The notes beneath the pieces are model-generated. The model ran no database searches and was not told the DNA's origin. It saw only the letters and a program-made list of their open reading frames with translations. The position numbers were made by a program, and so were the translations under genes. A stretch of DNA of 64,000 nt, taken from the NCBI GenBank assembly GCA_018380885.1, contig JAGZSY010000028.1:1-64000 (forward strand), written 5' to 3'. This document shows positions 43,890 to 53,382 of the stretch, piece after piece (position 1 is the first letter of the stretch; each line of letters opens with the position of its first letter). The DNA comes from Enterocloster asparagiformis. Its GTDB lineage: Bacteria > Bacillota > Clostridia > Lachnospirales > Lachnospiraceae.

Positions 43890-45389
43890 CTATTTTCTGT
43901 AGGCGATACTGTTCCAGCGCAGCTCGTTTTTCAGCCCGCGGATGGTGGTATCGCGATCAATGTACACCGCCTCGATCCCCATGGCCTCGGCCCAGTCGCC
44001 CATCTGCTCCGCCGTCAGATCGTAGGTGAAGGCCGTGTGGTGGGCGCCTCCGGCGATAATCCATGCTTCCGCCCCGGTCTTGAGATCCGGCTCCGGCGTC
44101 CAGAACGCAGTGGCCACCGGCAGCTTGGGCATGGGTTTTTCCGTTTTTTTACAGTTCACATTGTTGATAATCAGGCGGAACCGGTCTCCCAGATCGATCA
44201 GGGAGGTGGCGATGGCCGGCCCTTCCTTGGCGGTAAACACCAGGCGCGCCGGGTCCTCCCTGTCGCCCATGGACAGGGGCTGCACCTTGATGCCCACAGG
44301 CCCGCCGGCGATGGTGGGGCACACTTCCAGCATGTGGGCCTGCAGGATGCCCTCCTTGCCGGGCACCAGATTGTAGGTATAGTCCTCCATAAAGGAGGTC
44401 CCCTTGGCCTGCTCCATACCGCCGGTCATAATCTTCATGATGCGCACCATGGCGGCGGTTTTCCAGTCGCCCTCGGCGCCGAAGCCGTAGCCCTTTTCCA
44501 TCAGCCGCTGGATCGCCAGCCCCGGAAGCTGTTTAAGCCCTCCAAGATCCCCGAAATGGGTCACGATGGCCTGGTAGTTTTTCTCCTCCAGGAAGCGCTC
44601 GAAGCCGATCTCAATGCCGGCCTGAACCGCCACGTGCCGCCTGAATTCTGCGGCGTCCCTGCCCTCGGCCAGGATGTCGTACTTGCCGTAATACTCATCC
44701 ACCAGCGCGTTGATATCGCTCTGGGATACCGCTGCCACGGCCTCCGCGATCTCCGTCACCGGGTAGGCGTCCACCTCCCAGCCGAATTTGATCTGGGCCT
44801 CCACCTTGTCGCCCTCCGTGACGGCTACGTTGCGCATATTGTCCGCAATGCGCATCACTCGCACATGGCTGCTCTCGATAACGCCCACCGCGGTTCTCAT
44901 CCAGGCCGCGATCTTTCCCTGCACATCCGCGTCCGCCCAGTAGCCCATCACCACCTTGCGCTCCATGCCCAGGCGGCTGAATATATGGCCGTACTCCCGG
45001 TCCCCGTGGGCCGCCTGGTTCTCGTTCATAAAATCCATGTCAATGGTGTCGTAGGGAATCTCGCGGTTGAACTGGGTGTGCAGGTGCAGCAGCGGTTTTC
45101 TGTACTCCTGCAGCCCCAGAATCCAGGACTTGGCGGGCGAGAAGGTGTGCATCCACGTGATAACCCCTGCGCAGTTCTCGTCGTTATTGGCCTCGTTCAG
45201 CGTTTTGCGGATCAGCTCGTTGGTGATCAGCGTGGGCTTGCACACCACTTTAAAGGGAAGGCGGCCGGATCTGTTTAACTCCTCCACCATGATCTTGGAA
45301 TGCTCCGCCACATGGGCCAGGCACTCGTCGCCGTACAGGTCCTGGGAACCGGTACAAAACCAAAATTCATATTTTTTTGCGTTCAGCAT
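43890..45389 (-). CDS. araA: L-arabinose isomerase
   Basis: 499 aa, typical. Converts L-arabinose to L-ribulose with Mn. Motifs: FWFCTGSQDLYGDE at the N-terminus, MHTFSPAKSWILGLQEYRKPLLHLHTQFN, GAEGDWKTAAMVRIMK (catalytic Glu) and GGAHHTAFTYDLT (metal His). The ATG at 45389 has AAAGGAG 8 nt upstream; a start 15 codons earlier is weak. It follows the ABC permease genes and precedes araB. Confidence 0.97.
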   Translation of the reverse strand: MLNAKKYEFWFCTGSQDLYGDECLAHVAEHSKIMVEELNRSGRLPFKVVCKPTLITNELIRKTLNEANNDENCAGVITWMHTFSPAKSWILGLQEYRKPLLHLHTQFNREIPYDTIDMDFMNENQAAHGDREYGHIFSRLGMERKVVMGYWADADVQGKIAAWMRTAVGVIESSHVRVMRIADNMRNVAVTEGDKVEAQIKFGWEVDAYPVTEIAEAVAAVSQSDINALVDEYYGKYDILAEGRDAAEFRRHVAVQAGIEIGFERFLEEKNYQAIVTHFGDLGGLKQLPGLAIQRLMEKGYGFGAEGDWKTAAMVRIMKIMTGGMEQAKGTSFMEDYTYNLVPGKEGILQAHMLEVCPTIAGGPVGIKVQPLSMGDREDPARLVFTAKEGPAIATSLIDLGDRFRLIINNVNCKKTEKPMPKLPVATAFWTPEPDLKTGAEAWIIAGGAHHTAFTYDLTAEQMGDWAEAMGIEAVYIDRDTTIRGLKNELRWNSIAYRK

Positions 45390-45453
45390 GACAAATTCTC
45401 CTTTTCTACGTTTGTTAAGCGCTGCGCCCGGCAAGGCCGGAACGCGCAGCCAA

Positions 45454-46494
45454 TCAGCGTTTGCGTGCCAGAATCACGCTCTGGATAACGAGGAACAGGC
45501 ACAGCATGGCGGCCACGGTGATCCCCGTCCACCACGCCTGGTCCAGGCCGATGGAGGAAACGATGTTCTGGATCGTGCTCAGCGACAGCACGCCCACAAA
45601 CGTGCCGAAAATGTTGCCCACGCCGCCGGTCAGCAGCGTCCCTCCGATGATGGAGGAGGCGATGGCGTTCATCTCCATGCCCATGGCGTGGGAGGCGGAG
45701 CCGGAGCCCACGTGGAGGAAGTAAACGTATCCGCCGATGCCCGCCAAAAGCCCGCAGAGCAGATGGGACAGGAATCTGGTCCTCTTCACGTCCACGCCCA
45801 GCATCAGGGCGCTCTGGCGGCTGCCGCCCACCGCGTAGAAATTGCGTCCCAGCTTCGTCCATTTTAACACACAAAACAGGATAACCACAATCAGGATGGC
45901 CACAATCACGCCGATTTCCACATAGGCGTTTACATATTTTCCCAATTTATTGACTGTCCCCAGACCAGGCACATTGATCCTGGTCCCCTTCAGCTGGGCA
46001 AACGCCTCGTTGGCCACATTGAACGGAGCCGTGTGGACAATGGTCGTCATGCCCCGAGCAAAGAACATGCCCGCCAGGGAGACGATAAAGGGCTGAATAT
46101 CCAGATAGGCCACCAGGAAGCCCTGCACCGCGCCGAAGGCCAGGCCGATGCCCAGGGCGATCAGAAGCGATGTGAACACATTTCCCCCGTGGTAATCCAG
46201 ATACACGGCGCAGCTCATGCTGACCAAGGCCACCACGCCGCCCACGGATATGTCGATTCCGCCGGTAATCATCACCAGGCTCATGCCGCAGGACGTGATG
46301 ATCAGCGCCGCGTTGGCGTTCAGGATGTTGAAGAACGTCTGGGGCTTTAAAAATCCCTTCTGCAAAAACAGCATCGCGCCGATATACATGACCAGGAACA
46401 CCACAACAGTGATGGACAGGAGCAAATTCGTGTCAGTCAGCCGTTTGGTCCGGTTGGGCAGCGCTTTGCCGCCTGCATTTTTTATCTTTGCCAT
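45454..46494 (-). CDS. Sugar ABC permease (YjfF-like)
   Basis: 346 aa, BPD_transp_2 family with about ten hydrophobic segments. The sequence GGIDISVGGVVALVSMSCAV and VGGSRQSALMLGVDVKRTRFL are typical of RbsC/YjfF-type permeases. It is the second permease of a sugar transporter; a furanose such as galactofuranose or arabinofuranose is the likely ligand given the ara genes, but this is inference. It lies 1 bp after the companion permease gene. Confidence 0.88.
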   Translation of the reverse strand: MAKIKNAGGKALPNRTKRLTDTNLLLSITVVVFLVMYIGAMLFLQKGFLKPQTFFNILNANAALIITSCGMSLVMITGGIDISVGGVVALVSMSCAVYLDYHGGNVFTSLLIALGIGLAFGAVQGFLVAYLDIQPFIVSLAGMFFARGMTTIVHTAPFNVANEAFAQLKGTRINVPGLGTVNKLGKYVNAYVEIGVIVAILIVVILFCVLKWTKLGRNFYAVGGSRQSALMLGVDVKRTRFLSHLLCGLLAGIGGYVYFLHVGSGSASHAMGMEMNAIASSIIGGTLLTGGVGNIFGTFVGVLSLSTIQNIVSSIGLDQAWWTGITVAAMLCLFLVIQSVILARKR

Positions 46495-46495
46495 A

Positions 46496-47578
46496 TCAAG
46501 CGACCTCCCTCTGCTTTATGAATCTCTTCCCCATGCCCGAAAACTTCTCTTTGACGGCCGGCGCGCTGATCACCACCAGGGCGATTACCACCACGGCCTT
46601 GTAGGCCGGAAGGGCGTCGGAGGAAACGTTAAACTTGTAAAGGGTCGTGGTGAGGAACTGGATAACGTAGGCGCCCAGGATGGAGGCCATGATGTTGAAT
46701 TTGCCGCCGCTGAGCACGTTGCCGCCCAGAGCCACCGCCAGGATGGCGTCCATCTCAATATCCTTGGCGATCACGGAGTAGTTGATGGTGGAGAGCCGGC
46801 TGGTCTTGATCAGGGCCACCACCGCCACGCACAGGCCCAGAATCACAAAGCTCAGCCACTTGATAAAGGTGGGGTTTAAGCCGTTGAGCCGTGAGGAGCT
46901 GGCGTTGATGCCCACCGCCTGGGTGTAGAGGCCCAGATTGGTGAATTTCAGCACCAGCATGGTCAGAATCACGCACAAAACAGCCAGGAAAAAGGGCGTG
47001 GGAACCGGAATTCCCGGGATGAATCCGCCGAAGTAGGTAAAGGCTTTGTCCGTCACAATGGGGAGCTCGTTGTTGTTGATCCAGGCGGCGATGGAGCGGC
47101 CGGCCGTGTACAGGATCAGGGTGGCAACCATGGGCTGAATCTTAAAGACAGCCACCAGAACGCCGTTAAACGCGCCAAACAGCATCGCCACCACGCAGGC
47201 GGCCAGAAATCCCACAATAATGGGCGCTTTTAAGGTTCCGTCCCCGCCAAGCCCCACCAGGACCCGCAGGATCACAGAGCCCGCGATCGCCACCGCAGCG
47301 CCCACGCTGATATCCTGCCCTCCGGAAGCGGCCGTGACCAAGGTCATGCCGATGGCGAGAATCGCCACCTCGGAGCCGTAGTCCAGGATGGTCATCAGAT
47401 AGCCGGTTAAAACGGGATTCCCGGCGCTGTTGGTTCCCAGGGTGACTTTAAAAAAGGAGGGGTCCAACGCCAGATTGAATACGGTGAGCAGCAGCAGGGC
47501 CGCGATGGGAATAAAAATCTGCTTTCTGAATAAATCGACCAGCGGGCTTGCCGCCGCTGTCTTTTTCTGATTCGTCAT
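46496..47578 (-). CDS. Sugar ABC permease (YtfT-like)
   Basis: 360 aa, BPD_transp_2 family. The typical GGQDISVGAAVAIAGSV and GINASSSRLNGLNPTFIK motifs are present. It pairs with the permease at 45454 and overlaps the ATPase gene by 4 bp, so the two are translationally coupled. Substrate as for the partner. Confidence 0.88.
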   Translation of the reverse strand: MTNQKKTAAASPLVDLFRKQIFIPIAALLLLTVFNLALDPSFFKVTLGTNSAGNPVLTGYLMTILDYGSEVAILAIGMTLVTAASGGQDISVGAAVAIAGSVILRVLVGLGGDGTLKAPIIVGFLAACVVAMLFGAFNGVLVAVFKIQPMVATLILYTAGRSIAAWINNNELPIVTDKAFTYFGGFIPGIPVPTPFFLAVLCVILTMLVLKFTNLGLYTQAVGINASSSRLNGLNPTFIKWLSFVILGLCVAVVALIKTSRLSTINYSVIAKDIEMDAILAVALGGNVLSGGKFNIMASILGAYVIQFLTTTLYKFNVSSDALPAYKAVVVIALVVISAPAVKEKFSGMGKRFIKQREVA

Positions 47579-49086
47579 TCCATCTCACCTCCTGCGATTG
47601 TCTCCATAATTTTCACCTGATTTAAGTCGTCCCCGGAGAGCTCCCCCACCACCCTGCGGTCGCGCATGACAATCAGGCGGGAACAGGTGTGGAGCATCTC
47701 GTCTGTCTCCGAGGAAATAAAGGTCACGCTCATCCCCTCTGCGGCCAGCTTCAGCACCAGCTTCTGAATTTCGATCTTGGTGCCGATGTCGATGCCCCTG
47801 GTGGGCTCATCGAGGATCAGATATTCCGGGTGCGTCAGCAGCCAGCGCGCCAGGATGACCTTCTGCTGGTTTCCGCCGGAGAGGGACTTGATCGGGGTAT
47901 CCGCGGAAGCCGTCTTGATCTCCAGCAGTTTGATGTACTCCTCCGCCAGCTGGTTGGCCTCGGCCTTGGAGAAGGGCTTGAAAAATCCCTTCAGGACCTG
48001 GGCCGCCAGGATAATGTTCTCTCTCACCGAGAGATCCCCCACGATGCCGTCGTTCTTCCGGTCCTCCGGGAGGTAGGCGATGCCGTTTTTCATGGCGTCC
48101 AGCGGTTTTGTAATCTTCACCGGCTTCCCGTTCTTTTTCACGGTTCCGGCCGTCACCCTGTCTGCGCTGAAAATGGCGCGGACGCACTCGCTTCTGCCCG
48201 AACCCAACAGGCCGGTGAAGCCGTTGACCTCGCCCTTTTTGATATAGAAGTCAAAGGGCTTAATGCCGCTGTCGCTCTGAAGTCCTTCCACCTCGATCAC
48301 GCGCTCATCCGGGCCGCTGTAGCCTTCCGTTTTCTCCTTGATGTTTTCCATATCGTTCAGCTCTTTGCCCAGCATCTTGGCCACCAGCTTCACGCGGGGA
48401 AGTTCCTCAATCACATACTCTCCCACCAGCTGGCCGTCCCGCAGGACCGTGATCTTGTCGCACACCTCGTAGACCTGGTCCAGGAAGTGGGTGACAAAGA
48501 TAATGCCCACGCCTCTTGCCCGCAGATCCCGCATAAGGCCGAAGAGCTTTTCCACCTCCGACTCGTCCAGGGAGGAGGTGGGTTCATCCAGGATCAGCAC
48601 CTTGCAGTCCATATCCACAGCCCGCGCGATGGCCACCATCTGCTGGATCGCGATGGAGCAGTCCGACAGCTGCTGGGAGGCCCTGGCCGGTATCCCCAGA
48701 TTTTCCAGAATCCGGTCCGCGTCCGCGTTTATCTTCTTCCAGTCCATCACCCGGCTTTTCCCGCGGCCGATGTACATATTTTCAGCCACCGTCAGGTTGG
48801 GGCACAGGGTGATTTCCTGGTACACCGTGCTGATACCCAGGTTCTGGGCATCCCGGGGCGATTTGATGGCCGCGGCTTTGTCCAGGCCCTTCAGATAAAT
48901 CTCGCCCTCGTCTTTTTCGTAAACGCCGGTCAGCACCTTGATCAGTGTGGATTTTCCGGCCCCGTTTTCGCCCATCAGCGCGTGGATTTCCCCCTCGCAC
49001 AGCGTAAAATCCACCGCCTGTAAGGCGCGCACCCCCGGAAAGCTCTTGTGTATGTTTCTCATTTCCAGTACAGAATTCTCTTTCAC
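47575..49086 (-). CDS. Sugar ABC ATPase (YtfR/RbsA-like)
   Basis: 503 aa double-NBD ATPase. Domain 1: Walker A GENGAGKST (about 37-45), signature LSDCSIAIQQ, Walker B LILDEPTSSLDESE. Domain 2: GSGRSECVRA in place of a full Walker A, LSGGNQQKVILARWL and LILDEPTRGIDIG. The degenerate second Walker A is normal for RbsA-type proteins. Ends about 4 bp into the following permease gene. Confidence 0.93.
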   Translation of the reverse strand: MKENSVLEMRNIHKSFPGVRALQAVDFTLCEGEIHALMGENGAGKSTLIKVLTGVYEKDEGEIYLKGLDKAAAIKSPRDAQNLGISTVYQEITLCPNLTVAENMYIGRGKSRVMDWKKINADADRILENLGIPARASQQLSDCSIAIQQMVAIARAVDMDCKVLILDEPTSSLDESEVEKLFGLMRDLRARGVGIIFVTHFLDQVYEVCDKITVLRDGQLVGEYVIEELPRVKLVAKMLGKELNDMENIKEKTEGYSGPDERVIEVEGLQSDSGIKPFDFYIKKGEVNGFTGLLGSGRSECVRAIFSADRVTAGTVKKNGKPVKITKPLDAMKNGIAYLPEDRKNDGIVGDLSVRENIILAAQVLKGFFKPFSKAEANQLAEEYIKLLEIKTASADTPIKSLSGGNQQKVILARWLLTHPEYLILDEPTRGIDIGTKIEIQKLVLKLAAEGMSVTFISSETDEMLHTCSRLIVMRDRRVVGELSGDDLNQVKIMETIAGGEME

Positions 49087-49115
49087 CAGCGATATTCACT
49101 CCTTTTTATCACGAA

Positions 49116-49162
49116 AGAGCGCGAAGCGTCCATATCAAACTCTTTATGCCGCGCCGCGCTCT
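49116..49162 (-). other. Hairpin between sugar-binding protein and ATPase genes
   Basis: Arms AGAGCGCG and CGCGCTCT (49116-49123 and 49155-49162) with a large loop. On minus TTTCGTG follows, a poor T run. It may act as a partial terminator that favours the upstream binding-protein gene. Confidence 0.4.
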
Positions 49163-49202
49163 CTCAATTTTCGATCACCGAGCTACTCGGTTCTCCGGTT
49201 CC

Positions 49203-50288
49203 TTAGATCCCGTATTTCTCCACGTCGTCCGCCGTAATGGTGGTGGCGTCAAAGCCCTTCTCGTCCATGATGATGGTCTTTTCCGTAAGCGTTTCCCCGT
49301 TCTGCACCTTTTTGATGATCTCGTCGATGTAGGAAGCCTGGAAGGGGTTGCACTGTCCGTCATAGTTCCAGTTCTGATCCAGCAGCTCCTGCAGCGCCCA
49401 CTTGTTGCAGTCAAATCCCATCACGATCACGTCCTTGCCCACGCCGTGGGAGATATTCGCCTTGTCCAGAGCCGCAACAGCGCCCTTGGCCATGTCGTCG
49501 TTCTCAGCGTAGATCACGTTGAAGCTGGTGCCGGAATCGATAACGGACTGCACGATCTGCTGCGCTTTCTCGGAGTTCCACTCTGCCGTCTGCTGGGTTA
49601 CCAGGTTCCAGGAGTCCTCGGCCGCCACCTTGGCGTCCAGCGCGCCGGTACGTCCCTGCTGCGCCGCGGAGCCCATCACGCCCTGGATATGGATGATGTT
49701 GTACTCGTCTAATTTCTGGTCGGCCAGCCAGTTCACCGCCGTCTCGCCCTCTTTGTTCATGTCGGATACGATGGAGGCCAGGTACAGATCGTCGCTGGCG
49801 TCGATGGTGCGGTCGAACAGGATCACGCCGATTCCCGCATCCTGGGCATCCTTTAACACGCTGTCCCATCCGGATGTATCCGCTGCGGACAGAAGCAGGT
49901 AATCCACCTCATCCTGGATAAATTTCTGAGCCGCGGTAATCTGCTCGTCGTTTTTCAGGCTGTAGGCAAAGGAAGCGTCATAGCCGTTTTCCTTGGTAAA
50001 CATAGCCTTCATATCCGCGTCGTTGGCCGTCCGGTATCCCGACTCATTGGGGTCGTTGTTAATGATTCCCACCCGGATCAGCTCGCCGTCTGCCGCTGCC
50101 GGTGCTTTCTCAGCCTCGGTGGCCGCCTCGGTCTCAGCTTCGCCAGACGCTGGCGCGGCCGCTTCTGCTGCCGCCGCCGTGGTGGTGGCCGGCGCTTCCG
50201 TCGCTGTGGTCTTGGACCCGCCGCAGCCTGCCAGTCCAACCGCCATCATGGATACTGCCAGCATTGTTACAAGAGCTCTCTTTTTCAT
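49203..50288 (-). CDS. Sugar-binding lipoprotein (YtfQ-like, furanose ABC transporter)
   Basis: 361 aa Peripla_BP_4 lipoprotein. Lipobox LAGC (Cys22), a Thr/Ala/Glu linker (25-65), then the binding fold: RVGIINNDPNESGYRTANDADMKAMF, DYLLLSAADTSGWDSVLKDAQDAGIGVILFDRTIDASDD, EWNSEKAQQIVQSVIDSG, YAENDDMAKGAV and VIMGFDCNKWALQELL. The closest match by motif is YtfQ, a galactofuranose/arabinofuranose binder. It is first of the long minus-strand unit and heavily translated by context (SBP first). Confidence 0.92.
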   Translation of the reverse strand: MKKRALVTMLAVSMMAVGLAGCGGSKTTATEAPATTTAAAAEAAAPASGEAETEAATEAEKAPAAADGELIRVGIINNDPNESGYRTANDADMKAMFTKENGYDASFAYSLKNDEQITAAQKFIQDEVDYLLLSAADTSGWDSVLKDAQDAGIGVILFDRTIDASDDLYLASIVSDMNKEGETAVNWLADQKLDEYNIIHIQGVMGSAAQQGRTGALDAKVAAEDSWNLVTQQTAEWNSEKAQQIVQSVIDSGTSFNVIYAENDDMAKGAVAALDKANISHGVGKDVIVMGFDCNKWALQELLDQNWNYDGQCNPFQASYIDEIIKKVQNGETLTEKTIIMDEKGFDATTITADDVEKYGI

Positions 50289-50346
50289 GTTACTACCTCC
50301 GCTTTTATAATTTTTTGACTTAAAACTGCCGTTCCCTTATGACTCA

Positions 50347-50375
50347 ATGTTAACAGGCCCGGCGGTTTGTTTCAA
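50347..50375 (-). promoter_or_regulatory. Candidate promoter of the arabinose/ABC unit
   Basis: Minus strand: -35 TTGAAA (50370-50375), 17-bp spacer, -10 TAACAT (50347-50352), about 60 bp before the start of the binding-protein gene. Confidence 0.55.
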
Positions 50376-50411
50376 TTCATTTTTTCCCTTATAATCGCGG
50401 TTTGTGAGTTC

Positions 50412-50440
50412 TTTACAATACAAATTTATCGTGTTATAAT
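50412..50440 (+). promoter_or_regulatory. Candidate promoter of araR
   Basis: Plus strand: -35 TTTACA (50412-50417), 17-bp spacer, -10 TATAAT (50435-50440). It leaves a leader of about 210 nt, which has no gene that I can see, only AT-rich runs and a GCGGCAAAAAACG stretch. Confidence 0.65.
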
Positions 50441-50459
50441 CTAAATAAAGTACAAATTT
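50419..50459. promoter_or_regulatory. Direct repeat resembling AraR half-sites
   Basis: TACAAATTT occurs at 50419-50427 and 50451-50459, exactly 32 bp apart, or about three helical turns. B. subtilis AraR recognises ATTTGTAC-GTACAAAT; each copy matches one half. The first lies in the spacer of the plus-strand promoter. Proposed as AraR binding sites. Confidence 0.5.
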
Positions 50460-50658
50460 TAGCCACAGTGTGATTTCTTCATCCGATTGGTAGAAAAATT
50501 TTAGATTTCCGCCTGTTTCAGCGAAAAGAGAAGGGAATTTCCTGTTGTGCATCTTGACGTTTGCGGCAAAAAACGTTGTTTTTTTATGGTATATCTACAT
50601 TTTTTACCTTTTGTCCCTGGATTATTTGGGCAATTTTTTCATATAATGGGGGTGCCTG

Positions 50659-51741
50659 ATGGCGATCAAATACAAATGGGTTGCGGAGCGTCTGGAACAG
50701 ATGATTGAAAAACAGATTCAAAAGGGGATTCACAAGCTGCCCACCGAGCAGGAGCTCTGCGGTAAATACCGGGTGAGCCGCCAGACCGTCCGCACAGCCC
50801 TGGGCCTTCTGGAGCAGAGGGGGCTGGTCACAGGAAAGCAGGGAAGCGGCTACTATATCACCGGGCGCTCCGCCAGGCCCCAGGGAAATGTGATCGGCAT
50901 CCTCATTTCCAGCGACCAGGAATACATCTATCCCGGCGTGATCAACGATATCAGCAGCACACTTTCCGCCTCCGGTTTCACCGGCCGCGTTTTCAACACC
51001 GACAACTGCGTGTCCAGGGAGCGGGAAATACTGCTGCAGCTCTTAAAAACCCCGCTGCGGGGAATCATAGTGGAGGGCTGCAAAAGCGCGCTGCCCAACC
51101 CCAACCTGGATTTGTACCGCAAGCTGATCAAAAACGGCTGCCGGGTCGTATTTTTGTTTAATTTCTATCCCGGCCTGGAGGACTGCCTCTGCATCAAGGA
51201 CGACAATTACTACGGCAGCGCGCTCTTAGTCCAGTACCTGGCCGCCCAGGGACATCGGGAAATCGCCGGCATTTTCAAGGCGGACGACCTCCAGGGAATC
51301 GAGCGCTACCAGGGCTTTATGGAGTCCATGCGCGATCTGGGGCTGCCCATATCCGACCGCAATGTATGCTGGTACGGCTCCCGTGAGCTGGACGGACTGC
51401 TTCACCGCAAGGACACCCAATTCCTGCGCCGTCTGACGGCGGATACCTTGTCCCAGTGCACCGCCGTGGTCTGCTACAACGACATCATCGCCTACTATCT
51501 GGTGGACGAGCTGCTGCAGGCAGGCTACCGGCTTCCGGGTGACATGGCCATCACCGCCTTTGACAACACCTATTTCAGCAACTCCGACGTTCTCACCGTA
51601 ACCACGCTGTCCCACCAGCCCCACGAGATGGGCACAAAGGCCGCGGAGGCGGTCATAAAACGGCTGAACGGGCTCCCCGTGTCGTCACAGGAAGCCCGTT
51701 GGAGACTGAATCTGAAGGAGAGCACGCAGACGGACGTGTAG
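50659..51741 (+). CDS. araR: AraR-type regulator (GntR HTH + LacI sugar-binding domain)
   Basis: 360 aa. N-terminal GntR winged helix (about 1-75: LPTEQELCGKYRVSRQTVRTALGLLEQRGLVTGKQGSGYYI) fused to a LacI/PBP1-like effector domain (from about 80: GNVIGILISSDQEYIYPGVINDI, then IAGIFKADDLQGIERYQGFM and ITAFDNTYFS). The combination is that of AraR, the arabinose repressor; L-arabinose is the expected effector. Divergent from the transporter unit across a shared 370-bp region. GGGGGTG lies 5-6 nt before the ATG. It ends 6 bp from the convergent response-regulator gene. Confidence 0.9.
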   Translation: MAIKYKWVAERLEQMIEKQIQKGIHKLPTEQELCGKYRVSRQTVRTALGLLEQRGLVTGKQGSGYYITGRSARPQGNVIGILISSDQEYIYPGVINDISSTLSASGFTGRVFNTDNCVSREREILLQLLKTPLRGIIVEGCKSALPNPNLDLYRKLIKNGCRVVFLFNFYPGLEDCLCIKDDNYYGSALLVQYLAAQGHREIAGIFKADDLQGIERYQGFMESMRDLGLPISDRNVCWYGSRELDGLLHRKDTQFLRRLTADTLSQCTAVVCYNDIIAYYLVDELLQAGYRLPGDMAITAFDNTYFSNSDVLTVTTLSHQPHEMGTKAAEAVIKRLNGLPVSSQEARWRLNLKESTQTDV

Positions 51742-51747
51742 CCCGCC

Positions 51748-53364
51748 TCAGCGCCTCTTTTCCGCCCTATATTCCCTGGGGCTGCAGCCCTGAAGCTTTT
51801 TAAACACAAAGCTGAAATAGTGGGAATCCTTGTACCCCACCTCCTTTGCAATCTCGCCGGAGGTTTTTTCCGTCTGCTTTAACAGCTTTTTGGCCTTCTC
51901 TATCCGTTTCTCCGTCACATACTCCACAAAGGTCTTTTGCATGCTCTGGCTGAAAATGGCGCTGAGGTAGTTGGCGCTCACGCCGATCTGCTCGGCCACA
52001 AGGTTTAAGGACAGGGCGTCGCTGTCATAGTGGCCGTCGATGTAATCCAGGGCCTTTTTCAGCATCTTTCCGCCCTGATAGCTGTTGATCCGGTCGCGGA
52101 TGCCCATGGCGGTTCCCAGCATATCCGCGAAATACTCAAACACCTCGGTGTCCTCGTTGCGGATGACGCGCACCGCGTTCTCAATCTCCTCCAGATATTC
52201 CGCCTGCTCGGCCCCGATGGACTCCAGAAACGCCACCACGGCAAAGCGGATATTCAGGATCACATAGCTGCGGAACATTCTGGATTTCAGCGCGTTCTGG
52301 ATATTCTGGAGGTAGGCCTCCACGAAATCGTGAATCTCCTTCTCCCCGCCCCGCGCCAGAAAATCCCGGATGATCTCCGGGTCCATCTGCATAAAGTCCA
52401 CCGCTCCGATATTGGCCTCCTCCTGCTCCGGCAAATGATCCGGCAGCGTGGCCCCTGAGAGGATGTGCCGGCCCGGCGTGATGAAGCGGCAGGCGAAATA
52501 ATGGTTCACCCTCTTATAGCACTGGGGCAGCAGGCTTAAGCGCTCCACCGGCGTGCCCACGGCCACATACCAGTCCAGGCGCGGCTCCTGGGGAGCGCAG
52601 ACCTTTTTGAAGTGGGCCAGGCTGTTCTCCACCAGCTCCTCCATCTGCCAGGGCTCCGACTTCACCAGGACCCCGTAGCTGTCGATGTTCAGGCGGAACA
52701 GGATGTACTGGGGGTGGCGCTGAAAATAGTGGAACACCTCCTCCTGCTTCCTGATAAACTGCTCCCTGGACTCCCTGGACGACTGCTCCCCCTTCTCATA
52801 GATGGAAAAAAGCAGAAGGTTGTAGCAGGCGGCCTCAAGCTGCAAGGACTGTCCGGCCGCCTCCTCGTAAATTTCCTTCACCGTAAGCTTCCCGTCCAGA
52901 AGCTTCTCAAAAAACCTGCGCAAGGAAAACTGCTCGAACTCCCGCACCTCGTCCCGGTACTGGGTCTGGTAATCCTTCTGCTCCATATCCTGTTCGATTT
53001 TTTCCTTCAGCTCCAGCAGCACGTTGCGCAGGGTCATCCTGGTCACCGGCTTTAGCAGGTACTGGTCCACCCCCGCCTTGATCGCCTGGCGGGCGTACTC
53101 GAAATCGTCGTAGCCGCTGATGATAATGATCTTTATTTTGGGAAACTCCTCTTTCACAATTTCGCTTAAGGACAGGCCGTCCATAAACGGCATCTTGATG
53201 TCCGTGATCAGCACGTCCGGCTTCATTTTGCGGATCAGCGGCAGGGCCATCTCCCCGTCGCTGGCATCCCCCACCAGCTGGAAGCCGTACTGCTCCCAGG
53301 GAATTTTGTCGCGAAACCCCTCCCTGATGACGCGTTCATCCTCAACCAGAAATACTTTTAGCAT
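51748..53364 (-). CDS. YesN/AraC-type response regulator
   Basis: 538 aa. Receiver domain (1-120) with Asp55 in LITDIKMPFMDG and Lys105 in YLLKPVT. A long middle domain follows, then an AraC helix-turn-helix in the last ~105 residues (ADALSLN... LVAEQIGVSANYLSAIFSQSMQKTFVEYVTEKRIEKAKKLLKQ and IAKEVGYKDSHYFSFVFKKLQGCSPREYR). It is the DNA-binding partner of the kinase at 54417. The kinase, binding protein and regulator form one unit (54417-51748). Probable targets are the adjacent sugar genes. Confidence 0.93.
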   Translation of the reverse strand: MLKVFLVEDERVIREGFRDKIPWEQYGFQLVGDASDGEMALPLIRKMKPDVLITDIKMPFMDGLSLSEIVKEEFPKIKIIIISGYDDFEYARQAIKAGVDQYLLKPVTRMTLRNVLLELKEKIEQDMEQKDYQTQYRDEVREFEQFSLRRFFEKLLDGKLTVKEIYEEAAGQSLQLEAACYNLLLFSIYEKGEQSSRESREQFIRKQEEVFHYFQRHPQYILFRLNIDSYGVLVKSEPWQMEELVENSLAHFKKVCAPQEPRLDWYVAVGTPVERLSLLPQCYKRVNHYFACRFITPGRHILSGATLPDHLPEQEEANIGAVDFMQMDPEIIRDFLARGGEKEIHDFVEAYLQNIQNALKSRMFRSYVILNIRFAVVAFLESIGAEQAEYLEEIENAVRVIRNEDTEVFEYFADMLGTAMGIRDRINSYQGGKMLKKALDYIDGHYDSDALSLNLVAEQIGVSANYLSAIFSQSMQKTFVEYVTEKRIEKAKKLLKQTEKTSGEIAKEVGYKDSHYFSFVFKKLQGCSPREYRAEKRR

Positions 53365-53382
53365 TTTATTCCCTCTTTTCCG

